Assembly: GCA_003427395.1 (NCBI GenBank)
Contig: BFEA01000642.1
Span: 793,163 to 816,108 of the forward strand
Reading direction: 5' to 3'
Origin: Chara braunii
Lineage: Eukaryota > Streptophyta > Charophyceae > Charales > Characeae
Length of the DNA: 22,946 bases
Of the stretch, positions 8,321 to 17,017 are shown one piece after another. Position 1 is the first letter of the stretch. The number at the start of each line of letters is the position of its first letter. Both the position numbers and the translations under genes were made by a program. The notes under the pieces were generated by a model that did no database searches, was not told the origin of the DNA, and saw nothing but the letters and a program-made list of their open reading frames with translations.

Positions 8321-8452
8321 TTGACCGAGAGGGTTAACCGTAGGTGTTGACCGGCGGTTACCGGAGTTGACCGGGGGTTGACCAGGGCTGATAGCAGCGT
8401 TGACCGGCGTTGACCGAGGCCGTTGAACAAGGCGTTGACCAAGACTTTGACC
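8321..8452 (+). promoter_or_regulatory. Array of eight TTGACC motifs (W-box-like)
   Basis: TTGACC occurs at 8321, 8347, 8367, 8378, 8400, 8410, 8435 and 8447, all on the same strand and usually followed by GG, GA or AA. Degenerate copies (GTTAACC, GGTTACC, GTTGAAC) fill the gaps. TTGAC(C/T) is the known core bound by plant WRKY factors. The array may be a binding platform or merely a decayed about 10-bp tandem repeat; irregular spacing (10-26 bp) does not decide this. Confidence 0.6.
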
Positions 8453-9048
8453 AAGCTGGAGCCGGTAACATCTCGCCAAGCCTTCAGCCTATCCCTCGCC
8501 CTATAGATGTGCACACGCCCCTTGGTACTTGCTGAGTCCAGTCTGTCTGTCTATTCTTTCTGCATCGAGTCTCTTCTGTCCTAGGTGATAGTACTCTGTG
8601 GATGAAGGATAGGGTCTTGTGGACCAAACCCACATGGGATGAGTAGGGCTAAAAGTTGTGTCTGACGACTCGACTGTTCCGGAGGTCAAACCCTCCCAAG
8701 GACTGGTACTGACCGGCGGGCTGCTCGGTGTGGCACGGTAGGCCTCGAAATCCGAGTTGTGGGCTGCACAACAGACCGTCTAAGTCTTGAGAGACCTGCT
8801 GATCGCGTCGTCCTGTCTGCGACGTTAAAGAATTCTTGAGGAGTTACGGGGGATCTCCTTAAATGCCTCCTGATCAGCAACAGGTCTAGTAGTGACAACC
8901 ATAGTTAGGTGTAGGCTAGAGACCATAGTTGACAGGATCCCTGTCAGGATTCTGTGAGTCTTAGATTGAGTCAATAGGTCTGTCAGTCAGGGGTTGACGT
9001 CTACGTGGTGAGGTTTGGAACCGTTGATCCGGTTGTGTACTGATCACC

Positions 9049-10719
9049 ATGGTTGAGACCCGTAGTGGGAAAGACACTAGCCCCTACACCAAGGAGCAGC
9101 AAGAAAAGATGGTCGCCCTAGTGAGAGAAAACAAGGAGAGGAAGGAGCTCGAGAAGCAGGCGAAGCTAAAGGCTATCGCAGAGGAGCAGGCGGCTAAGAT
9201 GAAGAGGCTGGAGAAGGAGATGAAGAGGGTGCAACAGGAGGAGGAAGAAAAAAGAAAGGCTGCTGAAGCAGAAGTAGCAGCAGAAGAAGAAAAAGAGAGA
9301 ATGAGGATTGAAAGTGGAGAAGGGAGTAGTGGCACGATGAAGAGGAATACAGATGCAGCGATGGAGAAAAAGATAAGTGAGTGGGTTGCTAATTTATCAT
9401 TGGGAGAAGACGAGGAGGCGGAGTCGTATGTGACTCAGGATGAAAGGGATGCGTTAGCCAGTGAGCTAGCAGCAATGGTGGATCCTATGGAACGACGAGA
9501 AAGGGAGGAGGAGCAGAAGTTGGCGTGGAAGTTAAGGATGAAGAGGGAGAAGAAGAGGAGGAGAGAGGAAGTGAACAAACTGACCGCCGAGGTGACAAAG
9601 GTGCTGGAGTGTAGGAAGGAAGTGTTGTCCCAACCAGATGACAAGGCCAAATGGGATAAGGTATTGGGCTACCTAGAGGTGTTGAGCACCGCATGGATGG
9701 AGGAGCGCCAAGCTAGTTGGAGCCAAGAGGTAGCCCTGAGTGCCATGCGGTCAGGATTCAGAGACTTTGCGCGTGAGATCGTCACCCACATTGGGGGCGA
9801 AGTCAGGCAATTGAGGGACAATGTAGGGAAGTTTTGTGAGGGCGCCATTGAGGGTGCCAAAGCCATAGCCGCTGTAGAGGGCGAGGCCATATCCCTTAAG
9901 GACCCGGTTAAACTTAAGTTCCCAGATGCATACGGGGCGAAGAAGGAGGAGAACTTTGACAACTAGGAGGCCAGTGTCAATAGTTACATATATTTACAGC
10001 ACATCATGTCAGAGGAACAAGTCCTCGTGGCCTTCCAAGCCGTTAAGGATGAGGCGACTAGTTTTGCCAGGTCCCTTGCGCGCGCAGCCGGTTGTGAAAA
10101 CAACCTGATTGCATATTCAAGAGTCACCCCTCTTCCTTAATTCTTTAAGCTCCTGAAGGAGCAATTTGCAGACCCAACGAGAGGCGTTTGCGCCTCTGAT
10201 AAGCTGCAAACGATCCACTCACGACAGTGGAGGAGTGCAAGGGCACTCAAGGGTACCATGGACGACTTGGTAGCCGTCCCAGACCATGGGGTTACTGAGA
10301 CCCAGTTGGTCCAACTACTTTATCATGCCATGCCAGAGCCCCTGAGAGGGCATTTCTTTGACAAGTCTCAATAGACCGGCATCACTTATGATGCGTTGAG
10401 TAGGGAAGTGGTCCTGTATGAGTCGAAGTCCATGCCAGTTACCACCTTCTGGCACAAGGACTTGGATAAGGGAAAAAGGTGGAAGGGTCGTACCATCTCA
10501 GACCAGGTCGAGGCCAAGGATCATATGATCCTTACTTTAGAGGCTGATGGTACTGATGAGGTCCCATACAGTCAGATTGAGTGGGGCCTAGAGGGAGAGG
10601 ACAGTAGCGTGGGACAGGGGAGATCCTATGCTGCTGTCGCGGCTGGAGGGAGGCCGCAAGGTAGAGGAGGAGGCCAGGGCCAAAGGGGCCCGGCCATAGG
10701 AGGCCAAGGAAAAGGATAA
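9049..10719 (+). pseudogene. gypsy gag polyprotein, three in-frame stops
   Basis: Gag forms the virus-like particle. One frame runs from ATG 9049 (MVETRSGKDTSPYTKEQQEK) to TAA 10717, 556 codons, broken by TAG 9964, TAA 10138 and TAG 10372 with no frameshift. Residues about 15-100 and 150-190 are Lys/Glu-rich and probably coiled coil. From about residue 285 the Ty3-type capsid follows (NFDN, stop, EASVNSYIYLQHI, VAFQAVKDEATSFARSL, FFKLLKEQFADPTRG, YHAMPEPLRGHFF). The C-terminus (about residues 525-556) is Gly/Arg/Gln-rich with RGRGGGQGQRG, and there is no CCHC zinc knuckle. The first stop falls where a Trp would be expected and the third where a Gln would be, so both can arise by G-to-A or C-to-T changes. 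Pol starts in the next frame, overlapping the last codons. Confidence 0.85.
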
Positions 10720-11632
10720 TTCCACAGATCCAACAATTGCCAAGCTGCTGGAAGAGTTCAAGGATTTGACTGAGTCGCCGACATGAGTAGTGTTGCGACC
10801 CATCCAGCACAAGATAGAGATAGAGCCTGGCAGTAGAACTCCTAAGGGAGCAGTCTACAAGATGTCCCCTAGAGAGATAGAGGAGCTACGTAAGCAATTG
10901 GACGAACTCCTGGAGAAAGGTTGGATCTGGCCCAGTTTGTCTCCTTTTGGAGCACCTGTCTTGTTTGTCCCCAAAAAGGAAGGAGAGTTGAGAATGTGTA
11001 TAGACTACAGGGGTTTGAATGCTATTACAGTGAAGAATGCTGAGCCGCTGCCCAGGATAGACGATCTCTTAGATCGGGTGCAGGGTTGCAAGTATTTCTC
11101 TAAGATAAATCTAAAGTCCGGTTATCATCGGATAGAAGTCCATCCTGATGACCAGTACAAGACTGTGTTCCGGACTAGATATGGGCACTATGAGTTTATA
11201 ATGATGCCCTTTGGACTAACCAACGCACCAGCCACTTTTCAGCGTTGTATGAATGACCTGTTTAGACCATGGTTAGACAAGTTGATGCTAGTCTACTTAG
11301 ATGATATCTTAGTTTTTAGTAAGACCCTCCAGGAGCACCAGGGTCATCTGAGGCAGGTCTTGGAGAAGCTACGAGAGGCTAACTTCAAGATCAACGCGAA
11401 GAAGTGCGAGTGGGCCAAGACACAAGTCCTGTACTTGGGCCATGTATTAGACGGAGATGGCATTAAGCCAGAGGACAGCAAGATCGCGGCGATTAGAGAC
11501 TGGCCGACGCCCCACACATTAACAGAGTTGCGGTCGTTCCTAGGCCTAGCTAATTATTATAGAAAGTTTGTGAGGAACTTTTCAACTATCGCCGCTCCCC
11601 TGCGCAGATTGCTTAACAAAGAGGCAATCTGG
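10712..11632 (+). pseudogene. gypsy pol: reverse transcriptase with catalytic Asp replaced
   Basis: This domain copies element RNA into DNA. The pol frame (one base on from gag) is recognisable from 10712 (AKLLEEFKDLTE), has TGA at 10784, and is open from 10790. Motifs in order: SPFGAPVLFVPKK and LRMCIDYRGLNAIT, YFSKINLKSGYHRI, YEFIMMPFGLTNAPATFQ, LVYLDDILVFS (YLDD at 11294-11305), YLGHVLDGDGI and the thumb/connection LRSFLGLANYYRKFV. The first palm Asp of the usual (D)LKSGYH motif is Asn here (AAT at 11108-11110). That should abolish polymerisation even if the frame were intact. No protease precedes it; only about 70 bp separate the gag stop from the RT N-terminus. The frame shifts near 11632. 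Confidence 0.92.
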
Positions 11633-12100
11633 CAAAATGGGACAAGGATTGTACATCTGCGCTCAAGAGTTTAAAGCGCGCACTAATAGAGTACCCTGTT
11701 CTCAAAGTAGTGGACCCGTCTTTGCCTTTTGTCGTCACCACGGACGCGAGTCGGTATGGGATAGGTGCCGTGTTGCAGCAGGATGACGGCAATGGCTACG
11801 GACCAGTAGAGTTCATGTCCGCGAGGATGCCCTCAGAGAAGGTAGCCACCTCGACGTACGCGAGAGAACTCTACGCTCTCAGGCAGGCTATAGACCACTG
11901 GAAGCATTACCTGCTTGGGAGGCACTTCAAAGTGTATTCTGACCACGAGACCCTTAGATGGTTAAAGACGTAGGCCAAGATGACACCTAAGTTGACTAGG
12001 TGGGCCGCAGAGATAGACCAATATGACTTTGAGCTTAAGCCAGTGAAGGGCAAGTACAACGTAGTTGCGGACGCTCTGAGTAGGAGATCGGACTACCTTG
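11633..12100 (+). pseudogene. gypsy pol: RNase H domain
   Basis: RNase H removes the RNA strand during reverse transcription. The homologous reading changes frame at about 11632, where one base appears to have been lost in a run CAAAATGG, and continues as KWDKDCTSALKSLKRALIEYPVL. The catalytic residues are seen in TTDASRYGIGAVLQQ (Asp, about 11740), TYARELYAL (Glu, about 11866) and VYSDHETLRWL (Asp, about 11942). A TAG at 11971-11973 replaces the usual Gln after LKT. The tail KGKYNVVADALSRR is the common end of this domain in Ty3/gypsy elements. Confidence 0.9.
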
Positions 12101-12989
12101 GAGCCATAGTACACTATCTGGATATAGGGAGAGACCTGCGGGAGAAAGTGAAGCAAGCGTATGCGCAGAACCCTATTTATAGCGACCTCCTAAAGAGAGT
12201 TAGAGAGGCCCCAGAGACTGAGCCAGATTACCGCACTACAGACGGATTGTTGTTTGAGAAGACTAACATATTTGACCGTCTGTGTGTTCCCAACAACGAA
12301 GAGATTCGTAGTCTGGTCCTAGGGGAATGCCACGGTACTGAGGGACATTTCGGTTGGCAAAAGACTTTAGCCAACCTGATGCGTGCGTACACCTGGCCAG
12401 GGATGAAGAATGACTGCATAGAGTATGTCCGCAGTTGTAAAGTGTGCCAGAGAAATAAGACTACTACACGCGCGCCCCTAGGTCTTCTCAGACCCTTGCC
12501 TATTCCGGATCAGCCGGGAGACTCAGTGTCCATAGACTTCATGGACACCCAAGTCAAGAGCAGACATGGTAAGAGCCAAGTCATGGTCATAGTTGACCGA
12601 TTTAGTAAGTACGCAGTTTTTGTTCCTTTGCCTGCAGAGGCACGCACAAATTTAGTAATACATAAGTTCTTTGACTTTTGGATTAGTGAGAATGGAATCC
12701 CATTGTCAATAGTTAGCGATAGAGACAGTTGTTTCACCAGCCAGAACTGGCAAGAACTCATGAGAGTCTACAGATCTAAGCTGTTGATGTCGTCTGGCCG
12801 CCATCCCGAGACAAACGGTCAGACTGAACAGATGAACAAGATCCTACAACAAGTTATGCGCATGTACATTAGACCTGATCAGATCAACTGGGACGAGATG
12901 TTGCCCAAGGTAGCAAGCGCATACAACAACAGCGTGCATTTGTCCACCTGTCGCCCTCCCAATGAGCTGCACAAGTCCTTTAGGCCCCG
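12101..12989 (+). pseudogene. gypsy pol: integrase, zinc-binding and catalytic domains
   Basis: Integrase inserts the cDNA into host DNA. In the same frame as RNase H it shows an HHCC zinc-binding domain (ECHGTEGHFG, HX4H, about 12327-12356; SCKVCQRNK, CX2C, about 12433-12459). The DDE core follows: SIDFMD (Asp, about 12530), IVSDRDSCFTS (Asp, about 12712) and HPETNGQTEQMNKIL (Glu, about 12823). All DDE residues are present. Compared with the usual HPQTDGQTE the Asp before Gly is Asn, which is not catalytic. The frame is lost near 12990, producing an early stop at 13006-13008. Confidence 0.92.
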
Positions 12990-13622
12990 CAAACATTCGA
13001 AGGACTGAACCGGGATCAGGTCCACCGGCTACCGCCCGGTACTAGGGAGTTTGCGATACAGCACGAGAAAGAACTAGCAACAGTTATAGAGAACGTCAGG
13101 AAGGTCCAGCACAAAATGATAGAACAGGCCAATAAGCATCGTCGACCATCGCAGTTTCAGGTAGGCGACTTAGTCTGGGTCAAGGCTAAAGAGTTTGCAC
13201 CTGAGGAAAACATCTCGCAGAAGTTACTGCCTGCATATAGAGGACCGTGGCCGTTTCTAGAAGTTAAGGGCGGACAGGATGGACCGTCCTACACTATAGA
13301 GATTCCAACACACCTCCACACATACCCTGTGTTTCATGCTTCAAAACTGTTGCCGTGTGTCACAAGTCAACAGTTCCCTTCAAGACGATCCATGATCCCC
13401 CCGGATATGGATGGAAGCTATGACATTGACAGCATTGTAGATGAAGATGTCTTCAGAACAGGAGGTAGAGGTCGTCCACAGAAGCAGTATAAGGTCCGGT
13501 TCGCGTATCAGGAACCGGAAGACGACCGCTGGTTCACCAGAACAGAACTTCTAAAAACAGCTCCCGACATAGTCAGAGCCTATGAGCGTGATAAGAAGGG
13601 TAAAGGTCCTGCCTTGGACTGA
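12990..13622 (+). pseudogene. gypsy pol: integrase C-terminus with chromodomain-like tail
   Basis: After a frameshift near 12990 the reading continues as QTFEGLNRDQVHRLPPGTREFA. A GPY/F-type segment follows (FQVGDLVWVKAKEF, LLPAYRGPWPFLEV, YTIEIPTHLHTYPVFHASKLLP). The end (about 13424-13595: YDIDSIVDEDVFRTG...QYKVRFAYQEPEDDRWFTRTELL...VRAYE) matches the layout of a chromodomain, which in chromoviruses is thought to steer integration to particular chromatin. The usual aromatic Trp of QYLVRWKGY is Phe here (RFAYQ), so histone-mark binding is uncertain. TGA at 13620 ends pol, 38 bp before the right LTR. Confidence 0.85.
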
Positions 13623-13647
13623 AATATTATCGGAGGACCTCGAATTT

Positions 13648-13660
13648 AGGACGGCGGGAG
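13648..13660 (+). other. Polypurine tract
   Basis: AGGACGGCGGGAG, 11 purines of 13, immediately precedes the TG of the right LTR, the position where plus-strand DNA synthesis is primed. Two C interruptions make it a weak tract. Confidence 0.6.
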
Positions 13661-14548
13661 TGAAACGGTTTTCACCTTTTTGCAGTAGCAGATGCAGTAC
13701 CCAGAGTTCGATCCCTAGACCTCGCCCTACCCATGTACAGTATCTGTGTCAGACCCTGAGAGTTGAACCTGTGACCTGTGTATTCGTAGACAGTTGGTAG
13801 GTCTGTCATAGGTCCGTCGGTAGCAGGGGTTCGATCTGTAGATCTATAGAGTAGAAGTCTTAGTGAGTTCGAGAAGCCTAGCTGTAGTCCTTCTNGAAGG
13901 TCGGCAAGTGGGCAAGTGGTCAAGTGGCGAGNCAAGTGGTGGACTTGGCAAGTGGTCAAGTGGCGAGTCAAGTGGTGGACTAAACTGCAGTGCAATTGCA
14001 GTACGACTACGGTAGGATAGCAGTGAGTCCACAGTCAGTCAGCAGTAAGGTCCAGTCAGTCCCAGTCCGGTCCAGCAAGTACCACGGGGGACTGTGAGCA
14101 CCATGGGCCGATGACAAAGGGCAGACCAACGAGTTTCCGAAGTATAAATCAAGAGGCAGCGCCCAGCCTTTCATTCATTCCTGCGTGAGCCATGCGGAAG
14201 NGCTGCCACAGCGACTTGTGCAAGGAGGTCTGCAGTGAGCCCGGAGAACGCAGTGGGCGAGAGAGAAGGAGCTTAGTGTAGCGATAGGGTAGAGGCAGCC
14301 ATAGCTGCCATAACTGTAGTTAGAGTGAAGTGTATGTGCGAGTGTTCAGAGTTACGCGTGTGGGATATCCAGGGTGATCCAGTGTATGTGAACAGTGAGT
14401 TGTTTGGGCGCTGAGTCGCCATAGCCAGTTGAGAGTGAACTCGTAACTGGATGTTATATCTCTGATTTTTGAGTGGGCGCATGTCGCCAGTTTACTGCGT
14501 TGCTGTTTACATGCATGAAGAGTGTGAATGAGTACGAGTCTGATTGCA
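13661..14548 (+). repeat. 3' LTR of the gypsy element
   Basis: It is 888 bp, the same length as the 5' LTR, with nine substitutions. It contains the same 36-bp array, TATA (14143-14149) and terminal palindrome, and an extra N at 14201. Its CCATAG word at 14419 is CTATAG in the 5' LTR. Confidence 0.95.
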
Positions 14549-14552
14549 ATTG
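14549..14552. repeat. Target-site duplication ATTG, right copy
   Basis: It matches 6716-6719. The LINE endonuclease frame continues directly from here. Confidence 0.85.
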
Positions 14553-15133
14553 GACTATTTTCTAGCCAAAGGATGCACAAGTGAAAGAAGCATCAGTGTG
14601 GGTGTACACATATTTGACATATCAGACCACTACCCAATCATCGTGGAGATATTTGGTACCGACTGTACAGAAAGGCACCGAGGTTTTTTCCAGGCTCGAT
14701 GTGAATCATCTCCAAGATCCTGGAATCATTAAGTGGGTTAATAACCACATAGAAAGATGGCAAAAGCTTAAAGATCTGTTCGATGGGAAAGAGTGATGGG
14801 TAGAGGCGGGTCTGTTAATGGTTTAATCGACACTGAATGTCTTTTCTCAAATAAAGGCAGGTAATCACATCATCAAAAAACAATAAATCAGAAATAAAAT
14901 CATAGAAGCGGAAGCAAATCTTGGAAGAGACGCCTACGCCGCCTGTTACTGGTCTAAGATTAGGAAGTCCCTTCTGCAAGAACTAGAGGCCATTGAGACA
15001 CAACGTCAAGAACAGTGGCTAGACTGGCTGAAAATCAGGGGGATCCTGGGTTATGACAGGATGACTAAAATTACTTTCAGATCACTTCTTCTTATAAGCA
15101 TGATGCCTCTATATAGCATCCACCACAATAGAC
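14553..15133 (+). pseudogene. LINE ORF2: end of endonuclease and linker to RT
   Basis: DYFLAKGC follows the ...RRRL that precedes the gypsy element, giving the usual R-LDYFL segment. HIFDISDHYPII is the SDH motif with the catalytic Asp and His of the endonuclease. A frameshift near 14690 leads to RLDVNHLQDPGIIKWVNNHIERW, the typical post-endonuclease linker, ending at TGA 14794. From 14880 the linker resumes (IIEAEANLGRDAYAACYWSKI, QEQWLDWLKIRG), with 14797-14880 too decayed to read. Further stops separate it from the RT. Confidence 0.75.
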
Positions 15134-15904
15134 ATGTGTTACTACGTTGTTGACTACTTCAAAGATGTTTTCACCTCCCGCAGACCTAACGACTCCTTCG
15201 ACTTCGATCTATCTTCAAACTCCGATTATTGGAACCGCTCAAGCATAAGCCTTTCACAGCAAGATCAATTGAACTTAGATAGACCCCTTACACTTGAGGA
15301 ACTCAAATACGCGGCCGACCATATGGCGAAAGGGAAGCGCCCAGGCTTAGACGGCCTCCCAATAGAACTATTTGTGGCCACATGGGACTCCACGGGCCCG
15401 TTCCTCCTACAAGCCTATAACAACCTTCTAATAGGGAAACAGTTACCGTCAGGTTGGGCTAAAGGTATCATTACTCTACTTTACAAAATGGGAGACAGAA
15501 GAGATGTACGCAATTGGAGACCGATTTCCTTGCTAAACGTAGCCTATAGATTACTAGCTAAAACTCTAGCTCTTAGATTAGCCAGATACCTACCTCAATT
15601 GACTGGAGGAGAACAAGGGGCATTCATACAAGGTAGGTCAATATTCGAGAATATGCTGACAACGGTGCAGACTTTGGAAATCATCGCCAAGGAAAAGAAA
15701 GAGGTGGTTGTCATGCTCATCGACATGGAGAAAGCTTACGACAAAGTCAGTTGGGCATTAAATTTTGTTGCTACTACCCTAAACGACATGAACTTTGGTT
15801 CCTCCTTCTGTAAATGGGTTAGAGGGATGTACTCCCAAGCGTCGACCATAGTAAATGTGAATGGTAAACTGTCGGAAGAATTCCACTTGACACCTTCCCT
15901 TTGA
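15134..15904 (+). pseudogene. LINE ORF2: reverse transcriptase, motifs 0-3
   Basis: A 256-codon open frame carries LTLEELKYAADHMAKGKRPGLDGLPIELF (fingers), KGIITLLYKMGDRRDVRNWRPISLLN (motif 2), QGAFIQGRSIFENML and VVMLIDMEKAYDKVSW (motif A, with catalytic Asp retained), then MYSQASTIVNVNGKLSEEFHLTPSL. The stop at 15902 falls just before QGFP, the start of motif B. This layout is that of L1-clade LINEs of plants. The ATG at 15134 is simply the first in the open stretch, because coding sequence precedes it. Confidence 0.88.
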
Positions 15905-16311
15905 CAAGGGTTCCCTAGCACCCCTCTTGTTCGTTCTACAACCCGAAACCCTCGACGACATTAGATACAAATGAAACTATAGTGGGACTCAAACTTAATC
16001 CAGCACTTCATTGTAAATGTAGCGCTATCGAAGACGATTTTACGGTAGCAAGTACCAACACCAAAAAATCCCTCGATGAACTGCGCAATGTATTGAAAAA
16101 CTATTGTCACCTGTCCGAAGCATCGATAAACTGGAGAAAACCAGTGTTCCTTTTGCCCGATCCTTTCCAGATAGTCTCAGACTGGGGCATGCAGCAGGTA
16201 CCCTTGCAAAGTTCTGAGCGCCTACTCGGTATCCAAGTTTCCCTGTCGGATGTGTCAGGTGCACAAGACTCCATCTTGATGTCCAAGGTGATTGCTCGCA
16301 TTACAAACTGA
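15905..16311 (+). pseudogene. LINE ORF2: reverse transcriptase, motifs B-C and thumb
   Basis: QGFP is followed, one frame over, by LAPLLFVLQPETLDDI, completing the QGCPLAPLLF-type motif B across a frameshift near 15912. After about 30 bp of decayed sequence, IVGLKLNPALHCKCSAIEDDFTVAST contains motif C. The usual (F/Y)ADD is IEDD here, with both Asp retained. LKNYCHLSEASINWRKPVFLL follows as the LNxxKS-type segment. The stop at 16309 and a frameshift end this stretch. Confidence 0.8.
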
Positions 16312-16952
16312 GAAAAAAAACTACTCCTTGTCCTTGTTTGGAAGGGCATTAGTCCTATTTTCGGCGGCCTTTTCACTACTTTGGTTCCCGTGCACCATAC
16401 ACTTGTTGGGGGAATCGGCGTACAAAGCAAGCCACATACAAAGCTACAAGGCATGCAACCGCCAAATACCTATGGAAACCAAAGGTTGCAGAAGATCAGG
16501 GATTTTTGTCCAAAGTTGCATGGGACTTGGTGTCAGCTAATAGAGATAATGAAGGACTAGGGGTTCTCAATCCCAACTACAAAACAGGCCCCTCCTGGCA
16601 AAATGGCAGATTAAAGGAATGACGGATGACCACCAACAAATCTAGAAACAGGTGGCGGAATACACATTGGCCATAGAATGGGAGCTATCTCGCCCGAAGG
16701 ACGTTTGGAGATGTCTTGAAATACCCACCTTCACAAGGAAGAGACCTAAGAGCAAGCTCTTGAGGAACCTGCTCTTTGCATGGAACAATGTTAAACCGAA
16801 CATCAGAGAGAAGCCCACGACTAAATCAAAGATATTACTTCAACCCTTATTTGACAACCCCTTGTTAACCCAGGAAAATTACACACCATTCCCGATAGGT
16901 GACAACAAGGGAAGCTTCGATAAATTGTGGATATCATAGAAAAACAAGACTG
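16312..16952 (+). pseudogene. LINE ORF2: C-terminal region
   Basis: This resembles the post-RT region of plant L1 ORF2 in shifting frames: GRALVLFSAAFSLLWFPCTIHLLGESAY, then KYLWKPKVAEDQGFLSKVAWDLV and NEGLGVLNPNYKTG (the WG--KK--W--W---C-P---GGLG-type region), then an open frame at 16652-16939 ending FDKLWIS. TAG 16937 ends it. The LINE is cut at 16952 by a minus-strand gypsy LTR end. The expected Cys/His-rich zf-RVT tail, 3' UTR and poly-A are missing here. Confidence 0.7.
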
Positions 16953-17017
16953 TGCAAGGAATATGAGTGGGAACGATATACAGAAAACCAAGTTGCGAAA
17001 TCACAGAGATGTCCAAG
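16953..17017 (-). repeat. 65-bp remnant of the 3' LTR
   Basis: It matches 20588-20652 at 63 of 65 positions. Similarity stops sharply at 17017/17018, where protease coding sequence begins on the minus strand. The outer end (TG at 16953-16954, CA on the minus strand) abuts LINE sequence. Confidence 0.9.

Larger units (their letters stand above)
7621..9048 (+). other. Long untranslated leader of the gypsy element
   Basis: About 1.4 kb separates the primer-binding site from the gag ATG. I see no coding sequence in it. It holds a GA microsatellite (7771-7886), repeated CCATAG motifs (7668, 7703, 7961, 8046, 8303), a homopolymer block (8075-8242) and an array of TTGACC words (8321-8452). The remaining 600 bp to gag (8453-9048) has no pattern I recognise beyond GTCTGTCTGT- and GTCAG-like simple words. 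Packaging and dimerisation signals would be expected in this region, but none can be assigned. Confidence 0.7.
6720..14548 (+). mobile_element. Full-length Ty3/gypsy LTR retrotransposon, defective
   Basis: The element is 7829 bp: LTR (6720-7607), primer-binding site (7609-7620), 1.4-kb leader, gag (9049-10719), pol (10712-13622), purine tract (13648-13660) and LTR (13661-14548). The order RT, RNase H, integrase, chromodomain-like tail identifies Ty3/gypsy, chromovirus-like. Both LTRs are exactly 888 bp and start TG, end CA. I count nine substitutions and no indels between them, so the insertion is recent. The coding part is nevertheless disabled by five in-frame stops, two frameshifts, a catalytic Asp-to-Asn change and the absence of zinc knuckle and protease. 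It sits inside the LINE endonuclease in the same orientation as the LINE. Confidence 0.95.
3183..16952 (+). mobile_element. Degenerate L1-like LINE, interrupted by later insertions
   Basis: A non-LTR retrotransposon of the plant L1 type is spread over 3183-6719 and 14549-16952. In order it carries ORF1 with a DUF4283-like fold and zinc knuckle, an ORF1 C-terminal region, an APE-type endonuclease, and a reverse transcriptase with an L1-type C-terminal region. Many stops and frameshifts show it is dead. Three later insertions cut it: a small inverted-repeat element in ORF1, a full Ty3/gypsy element in the endonuclease, and a minus-strand gypsy element at the end of ORF2. The 5' end is uncertain. 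The 3' UTR and poly-A tail are not seen. A continuation after 21464 is possible but weak. Confidence 0.85.

Noticed and set aside
7566-8514. Long minus-strand open frames rich in Ser/Leu, Phe and Pro, and a plus-strand Arg/Glu repeat frame
   Set aside because: They are translations of the GA microsatellite and homopolymer runs and have no non-repetitive domain.
9084-9335. Minus-strand Ser/Phe-rich frame opposite gag
   Set aside because: It is the shadow of the Lys/Glu-rich coiled-coil part of gag on the other strand.
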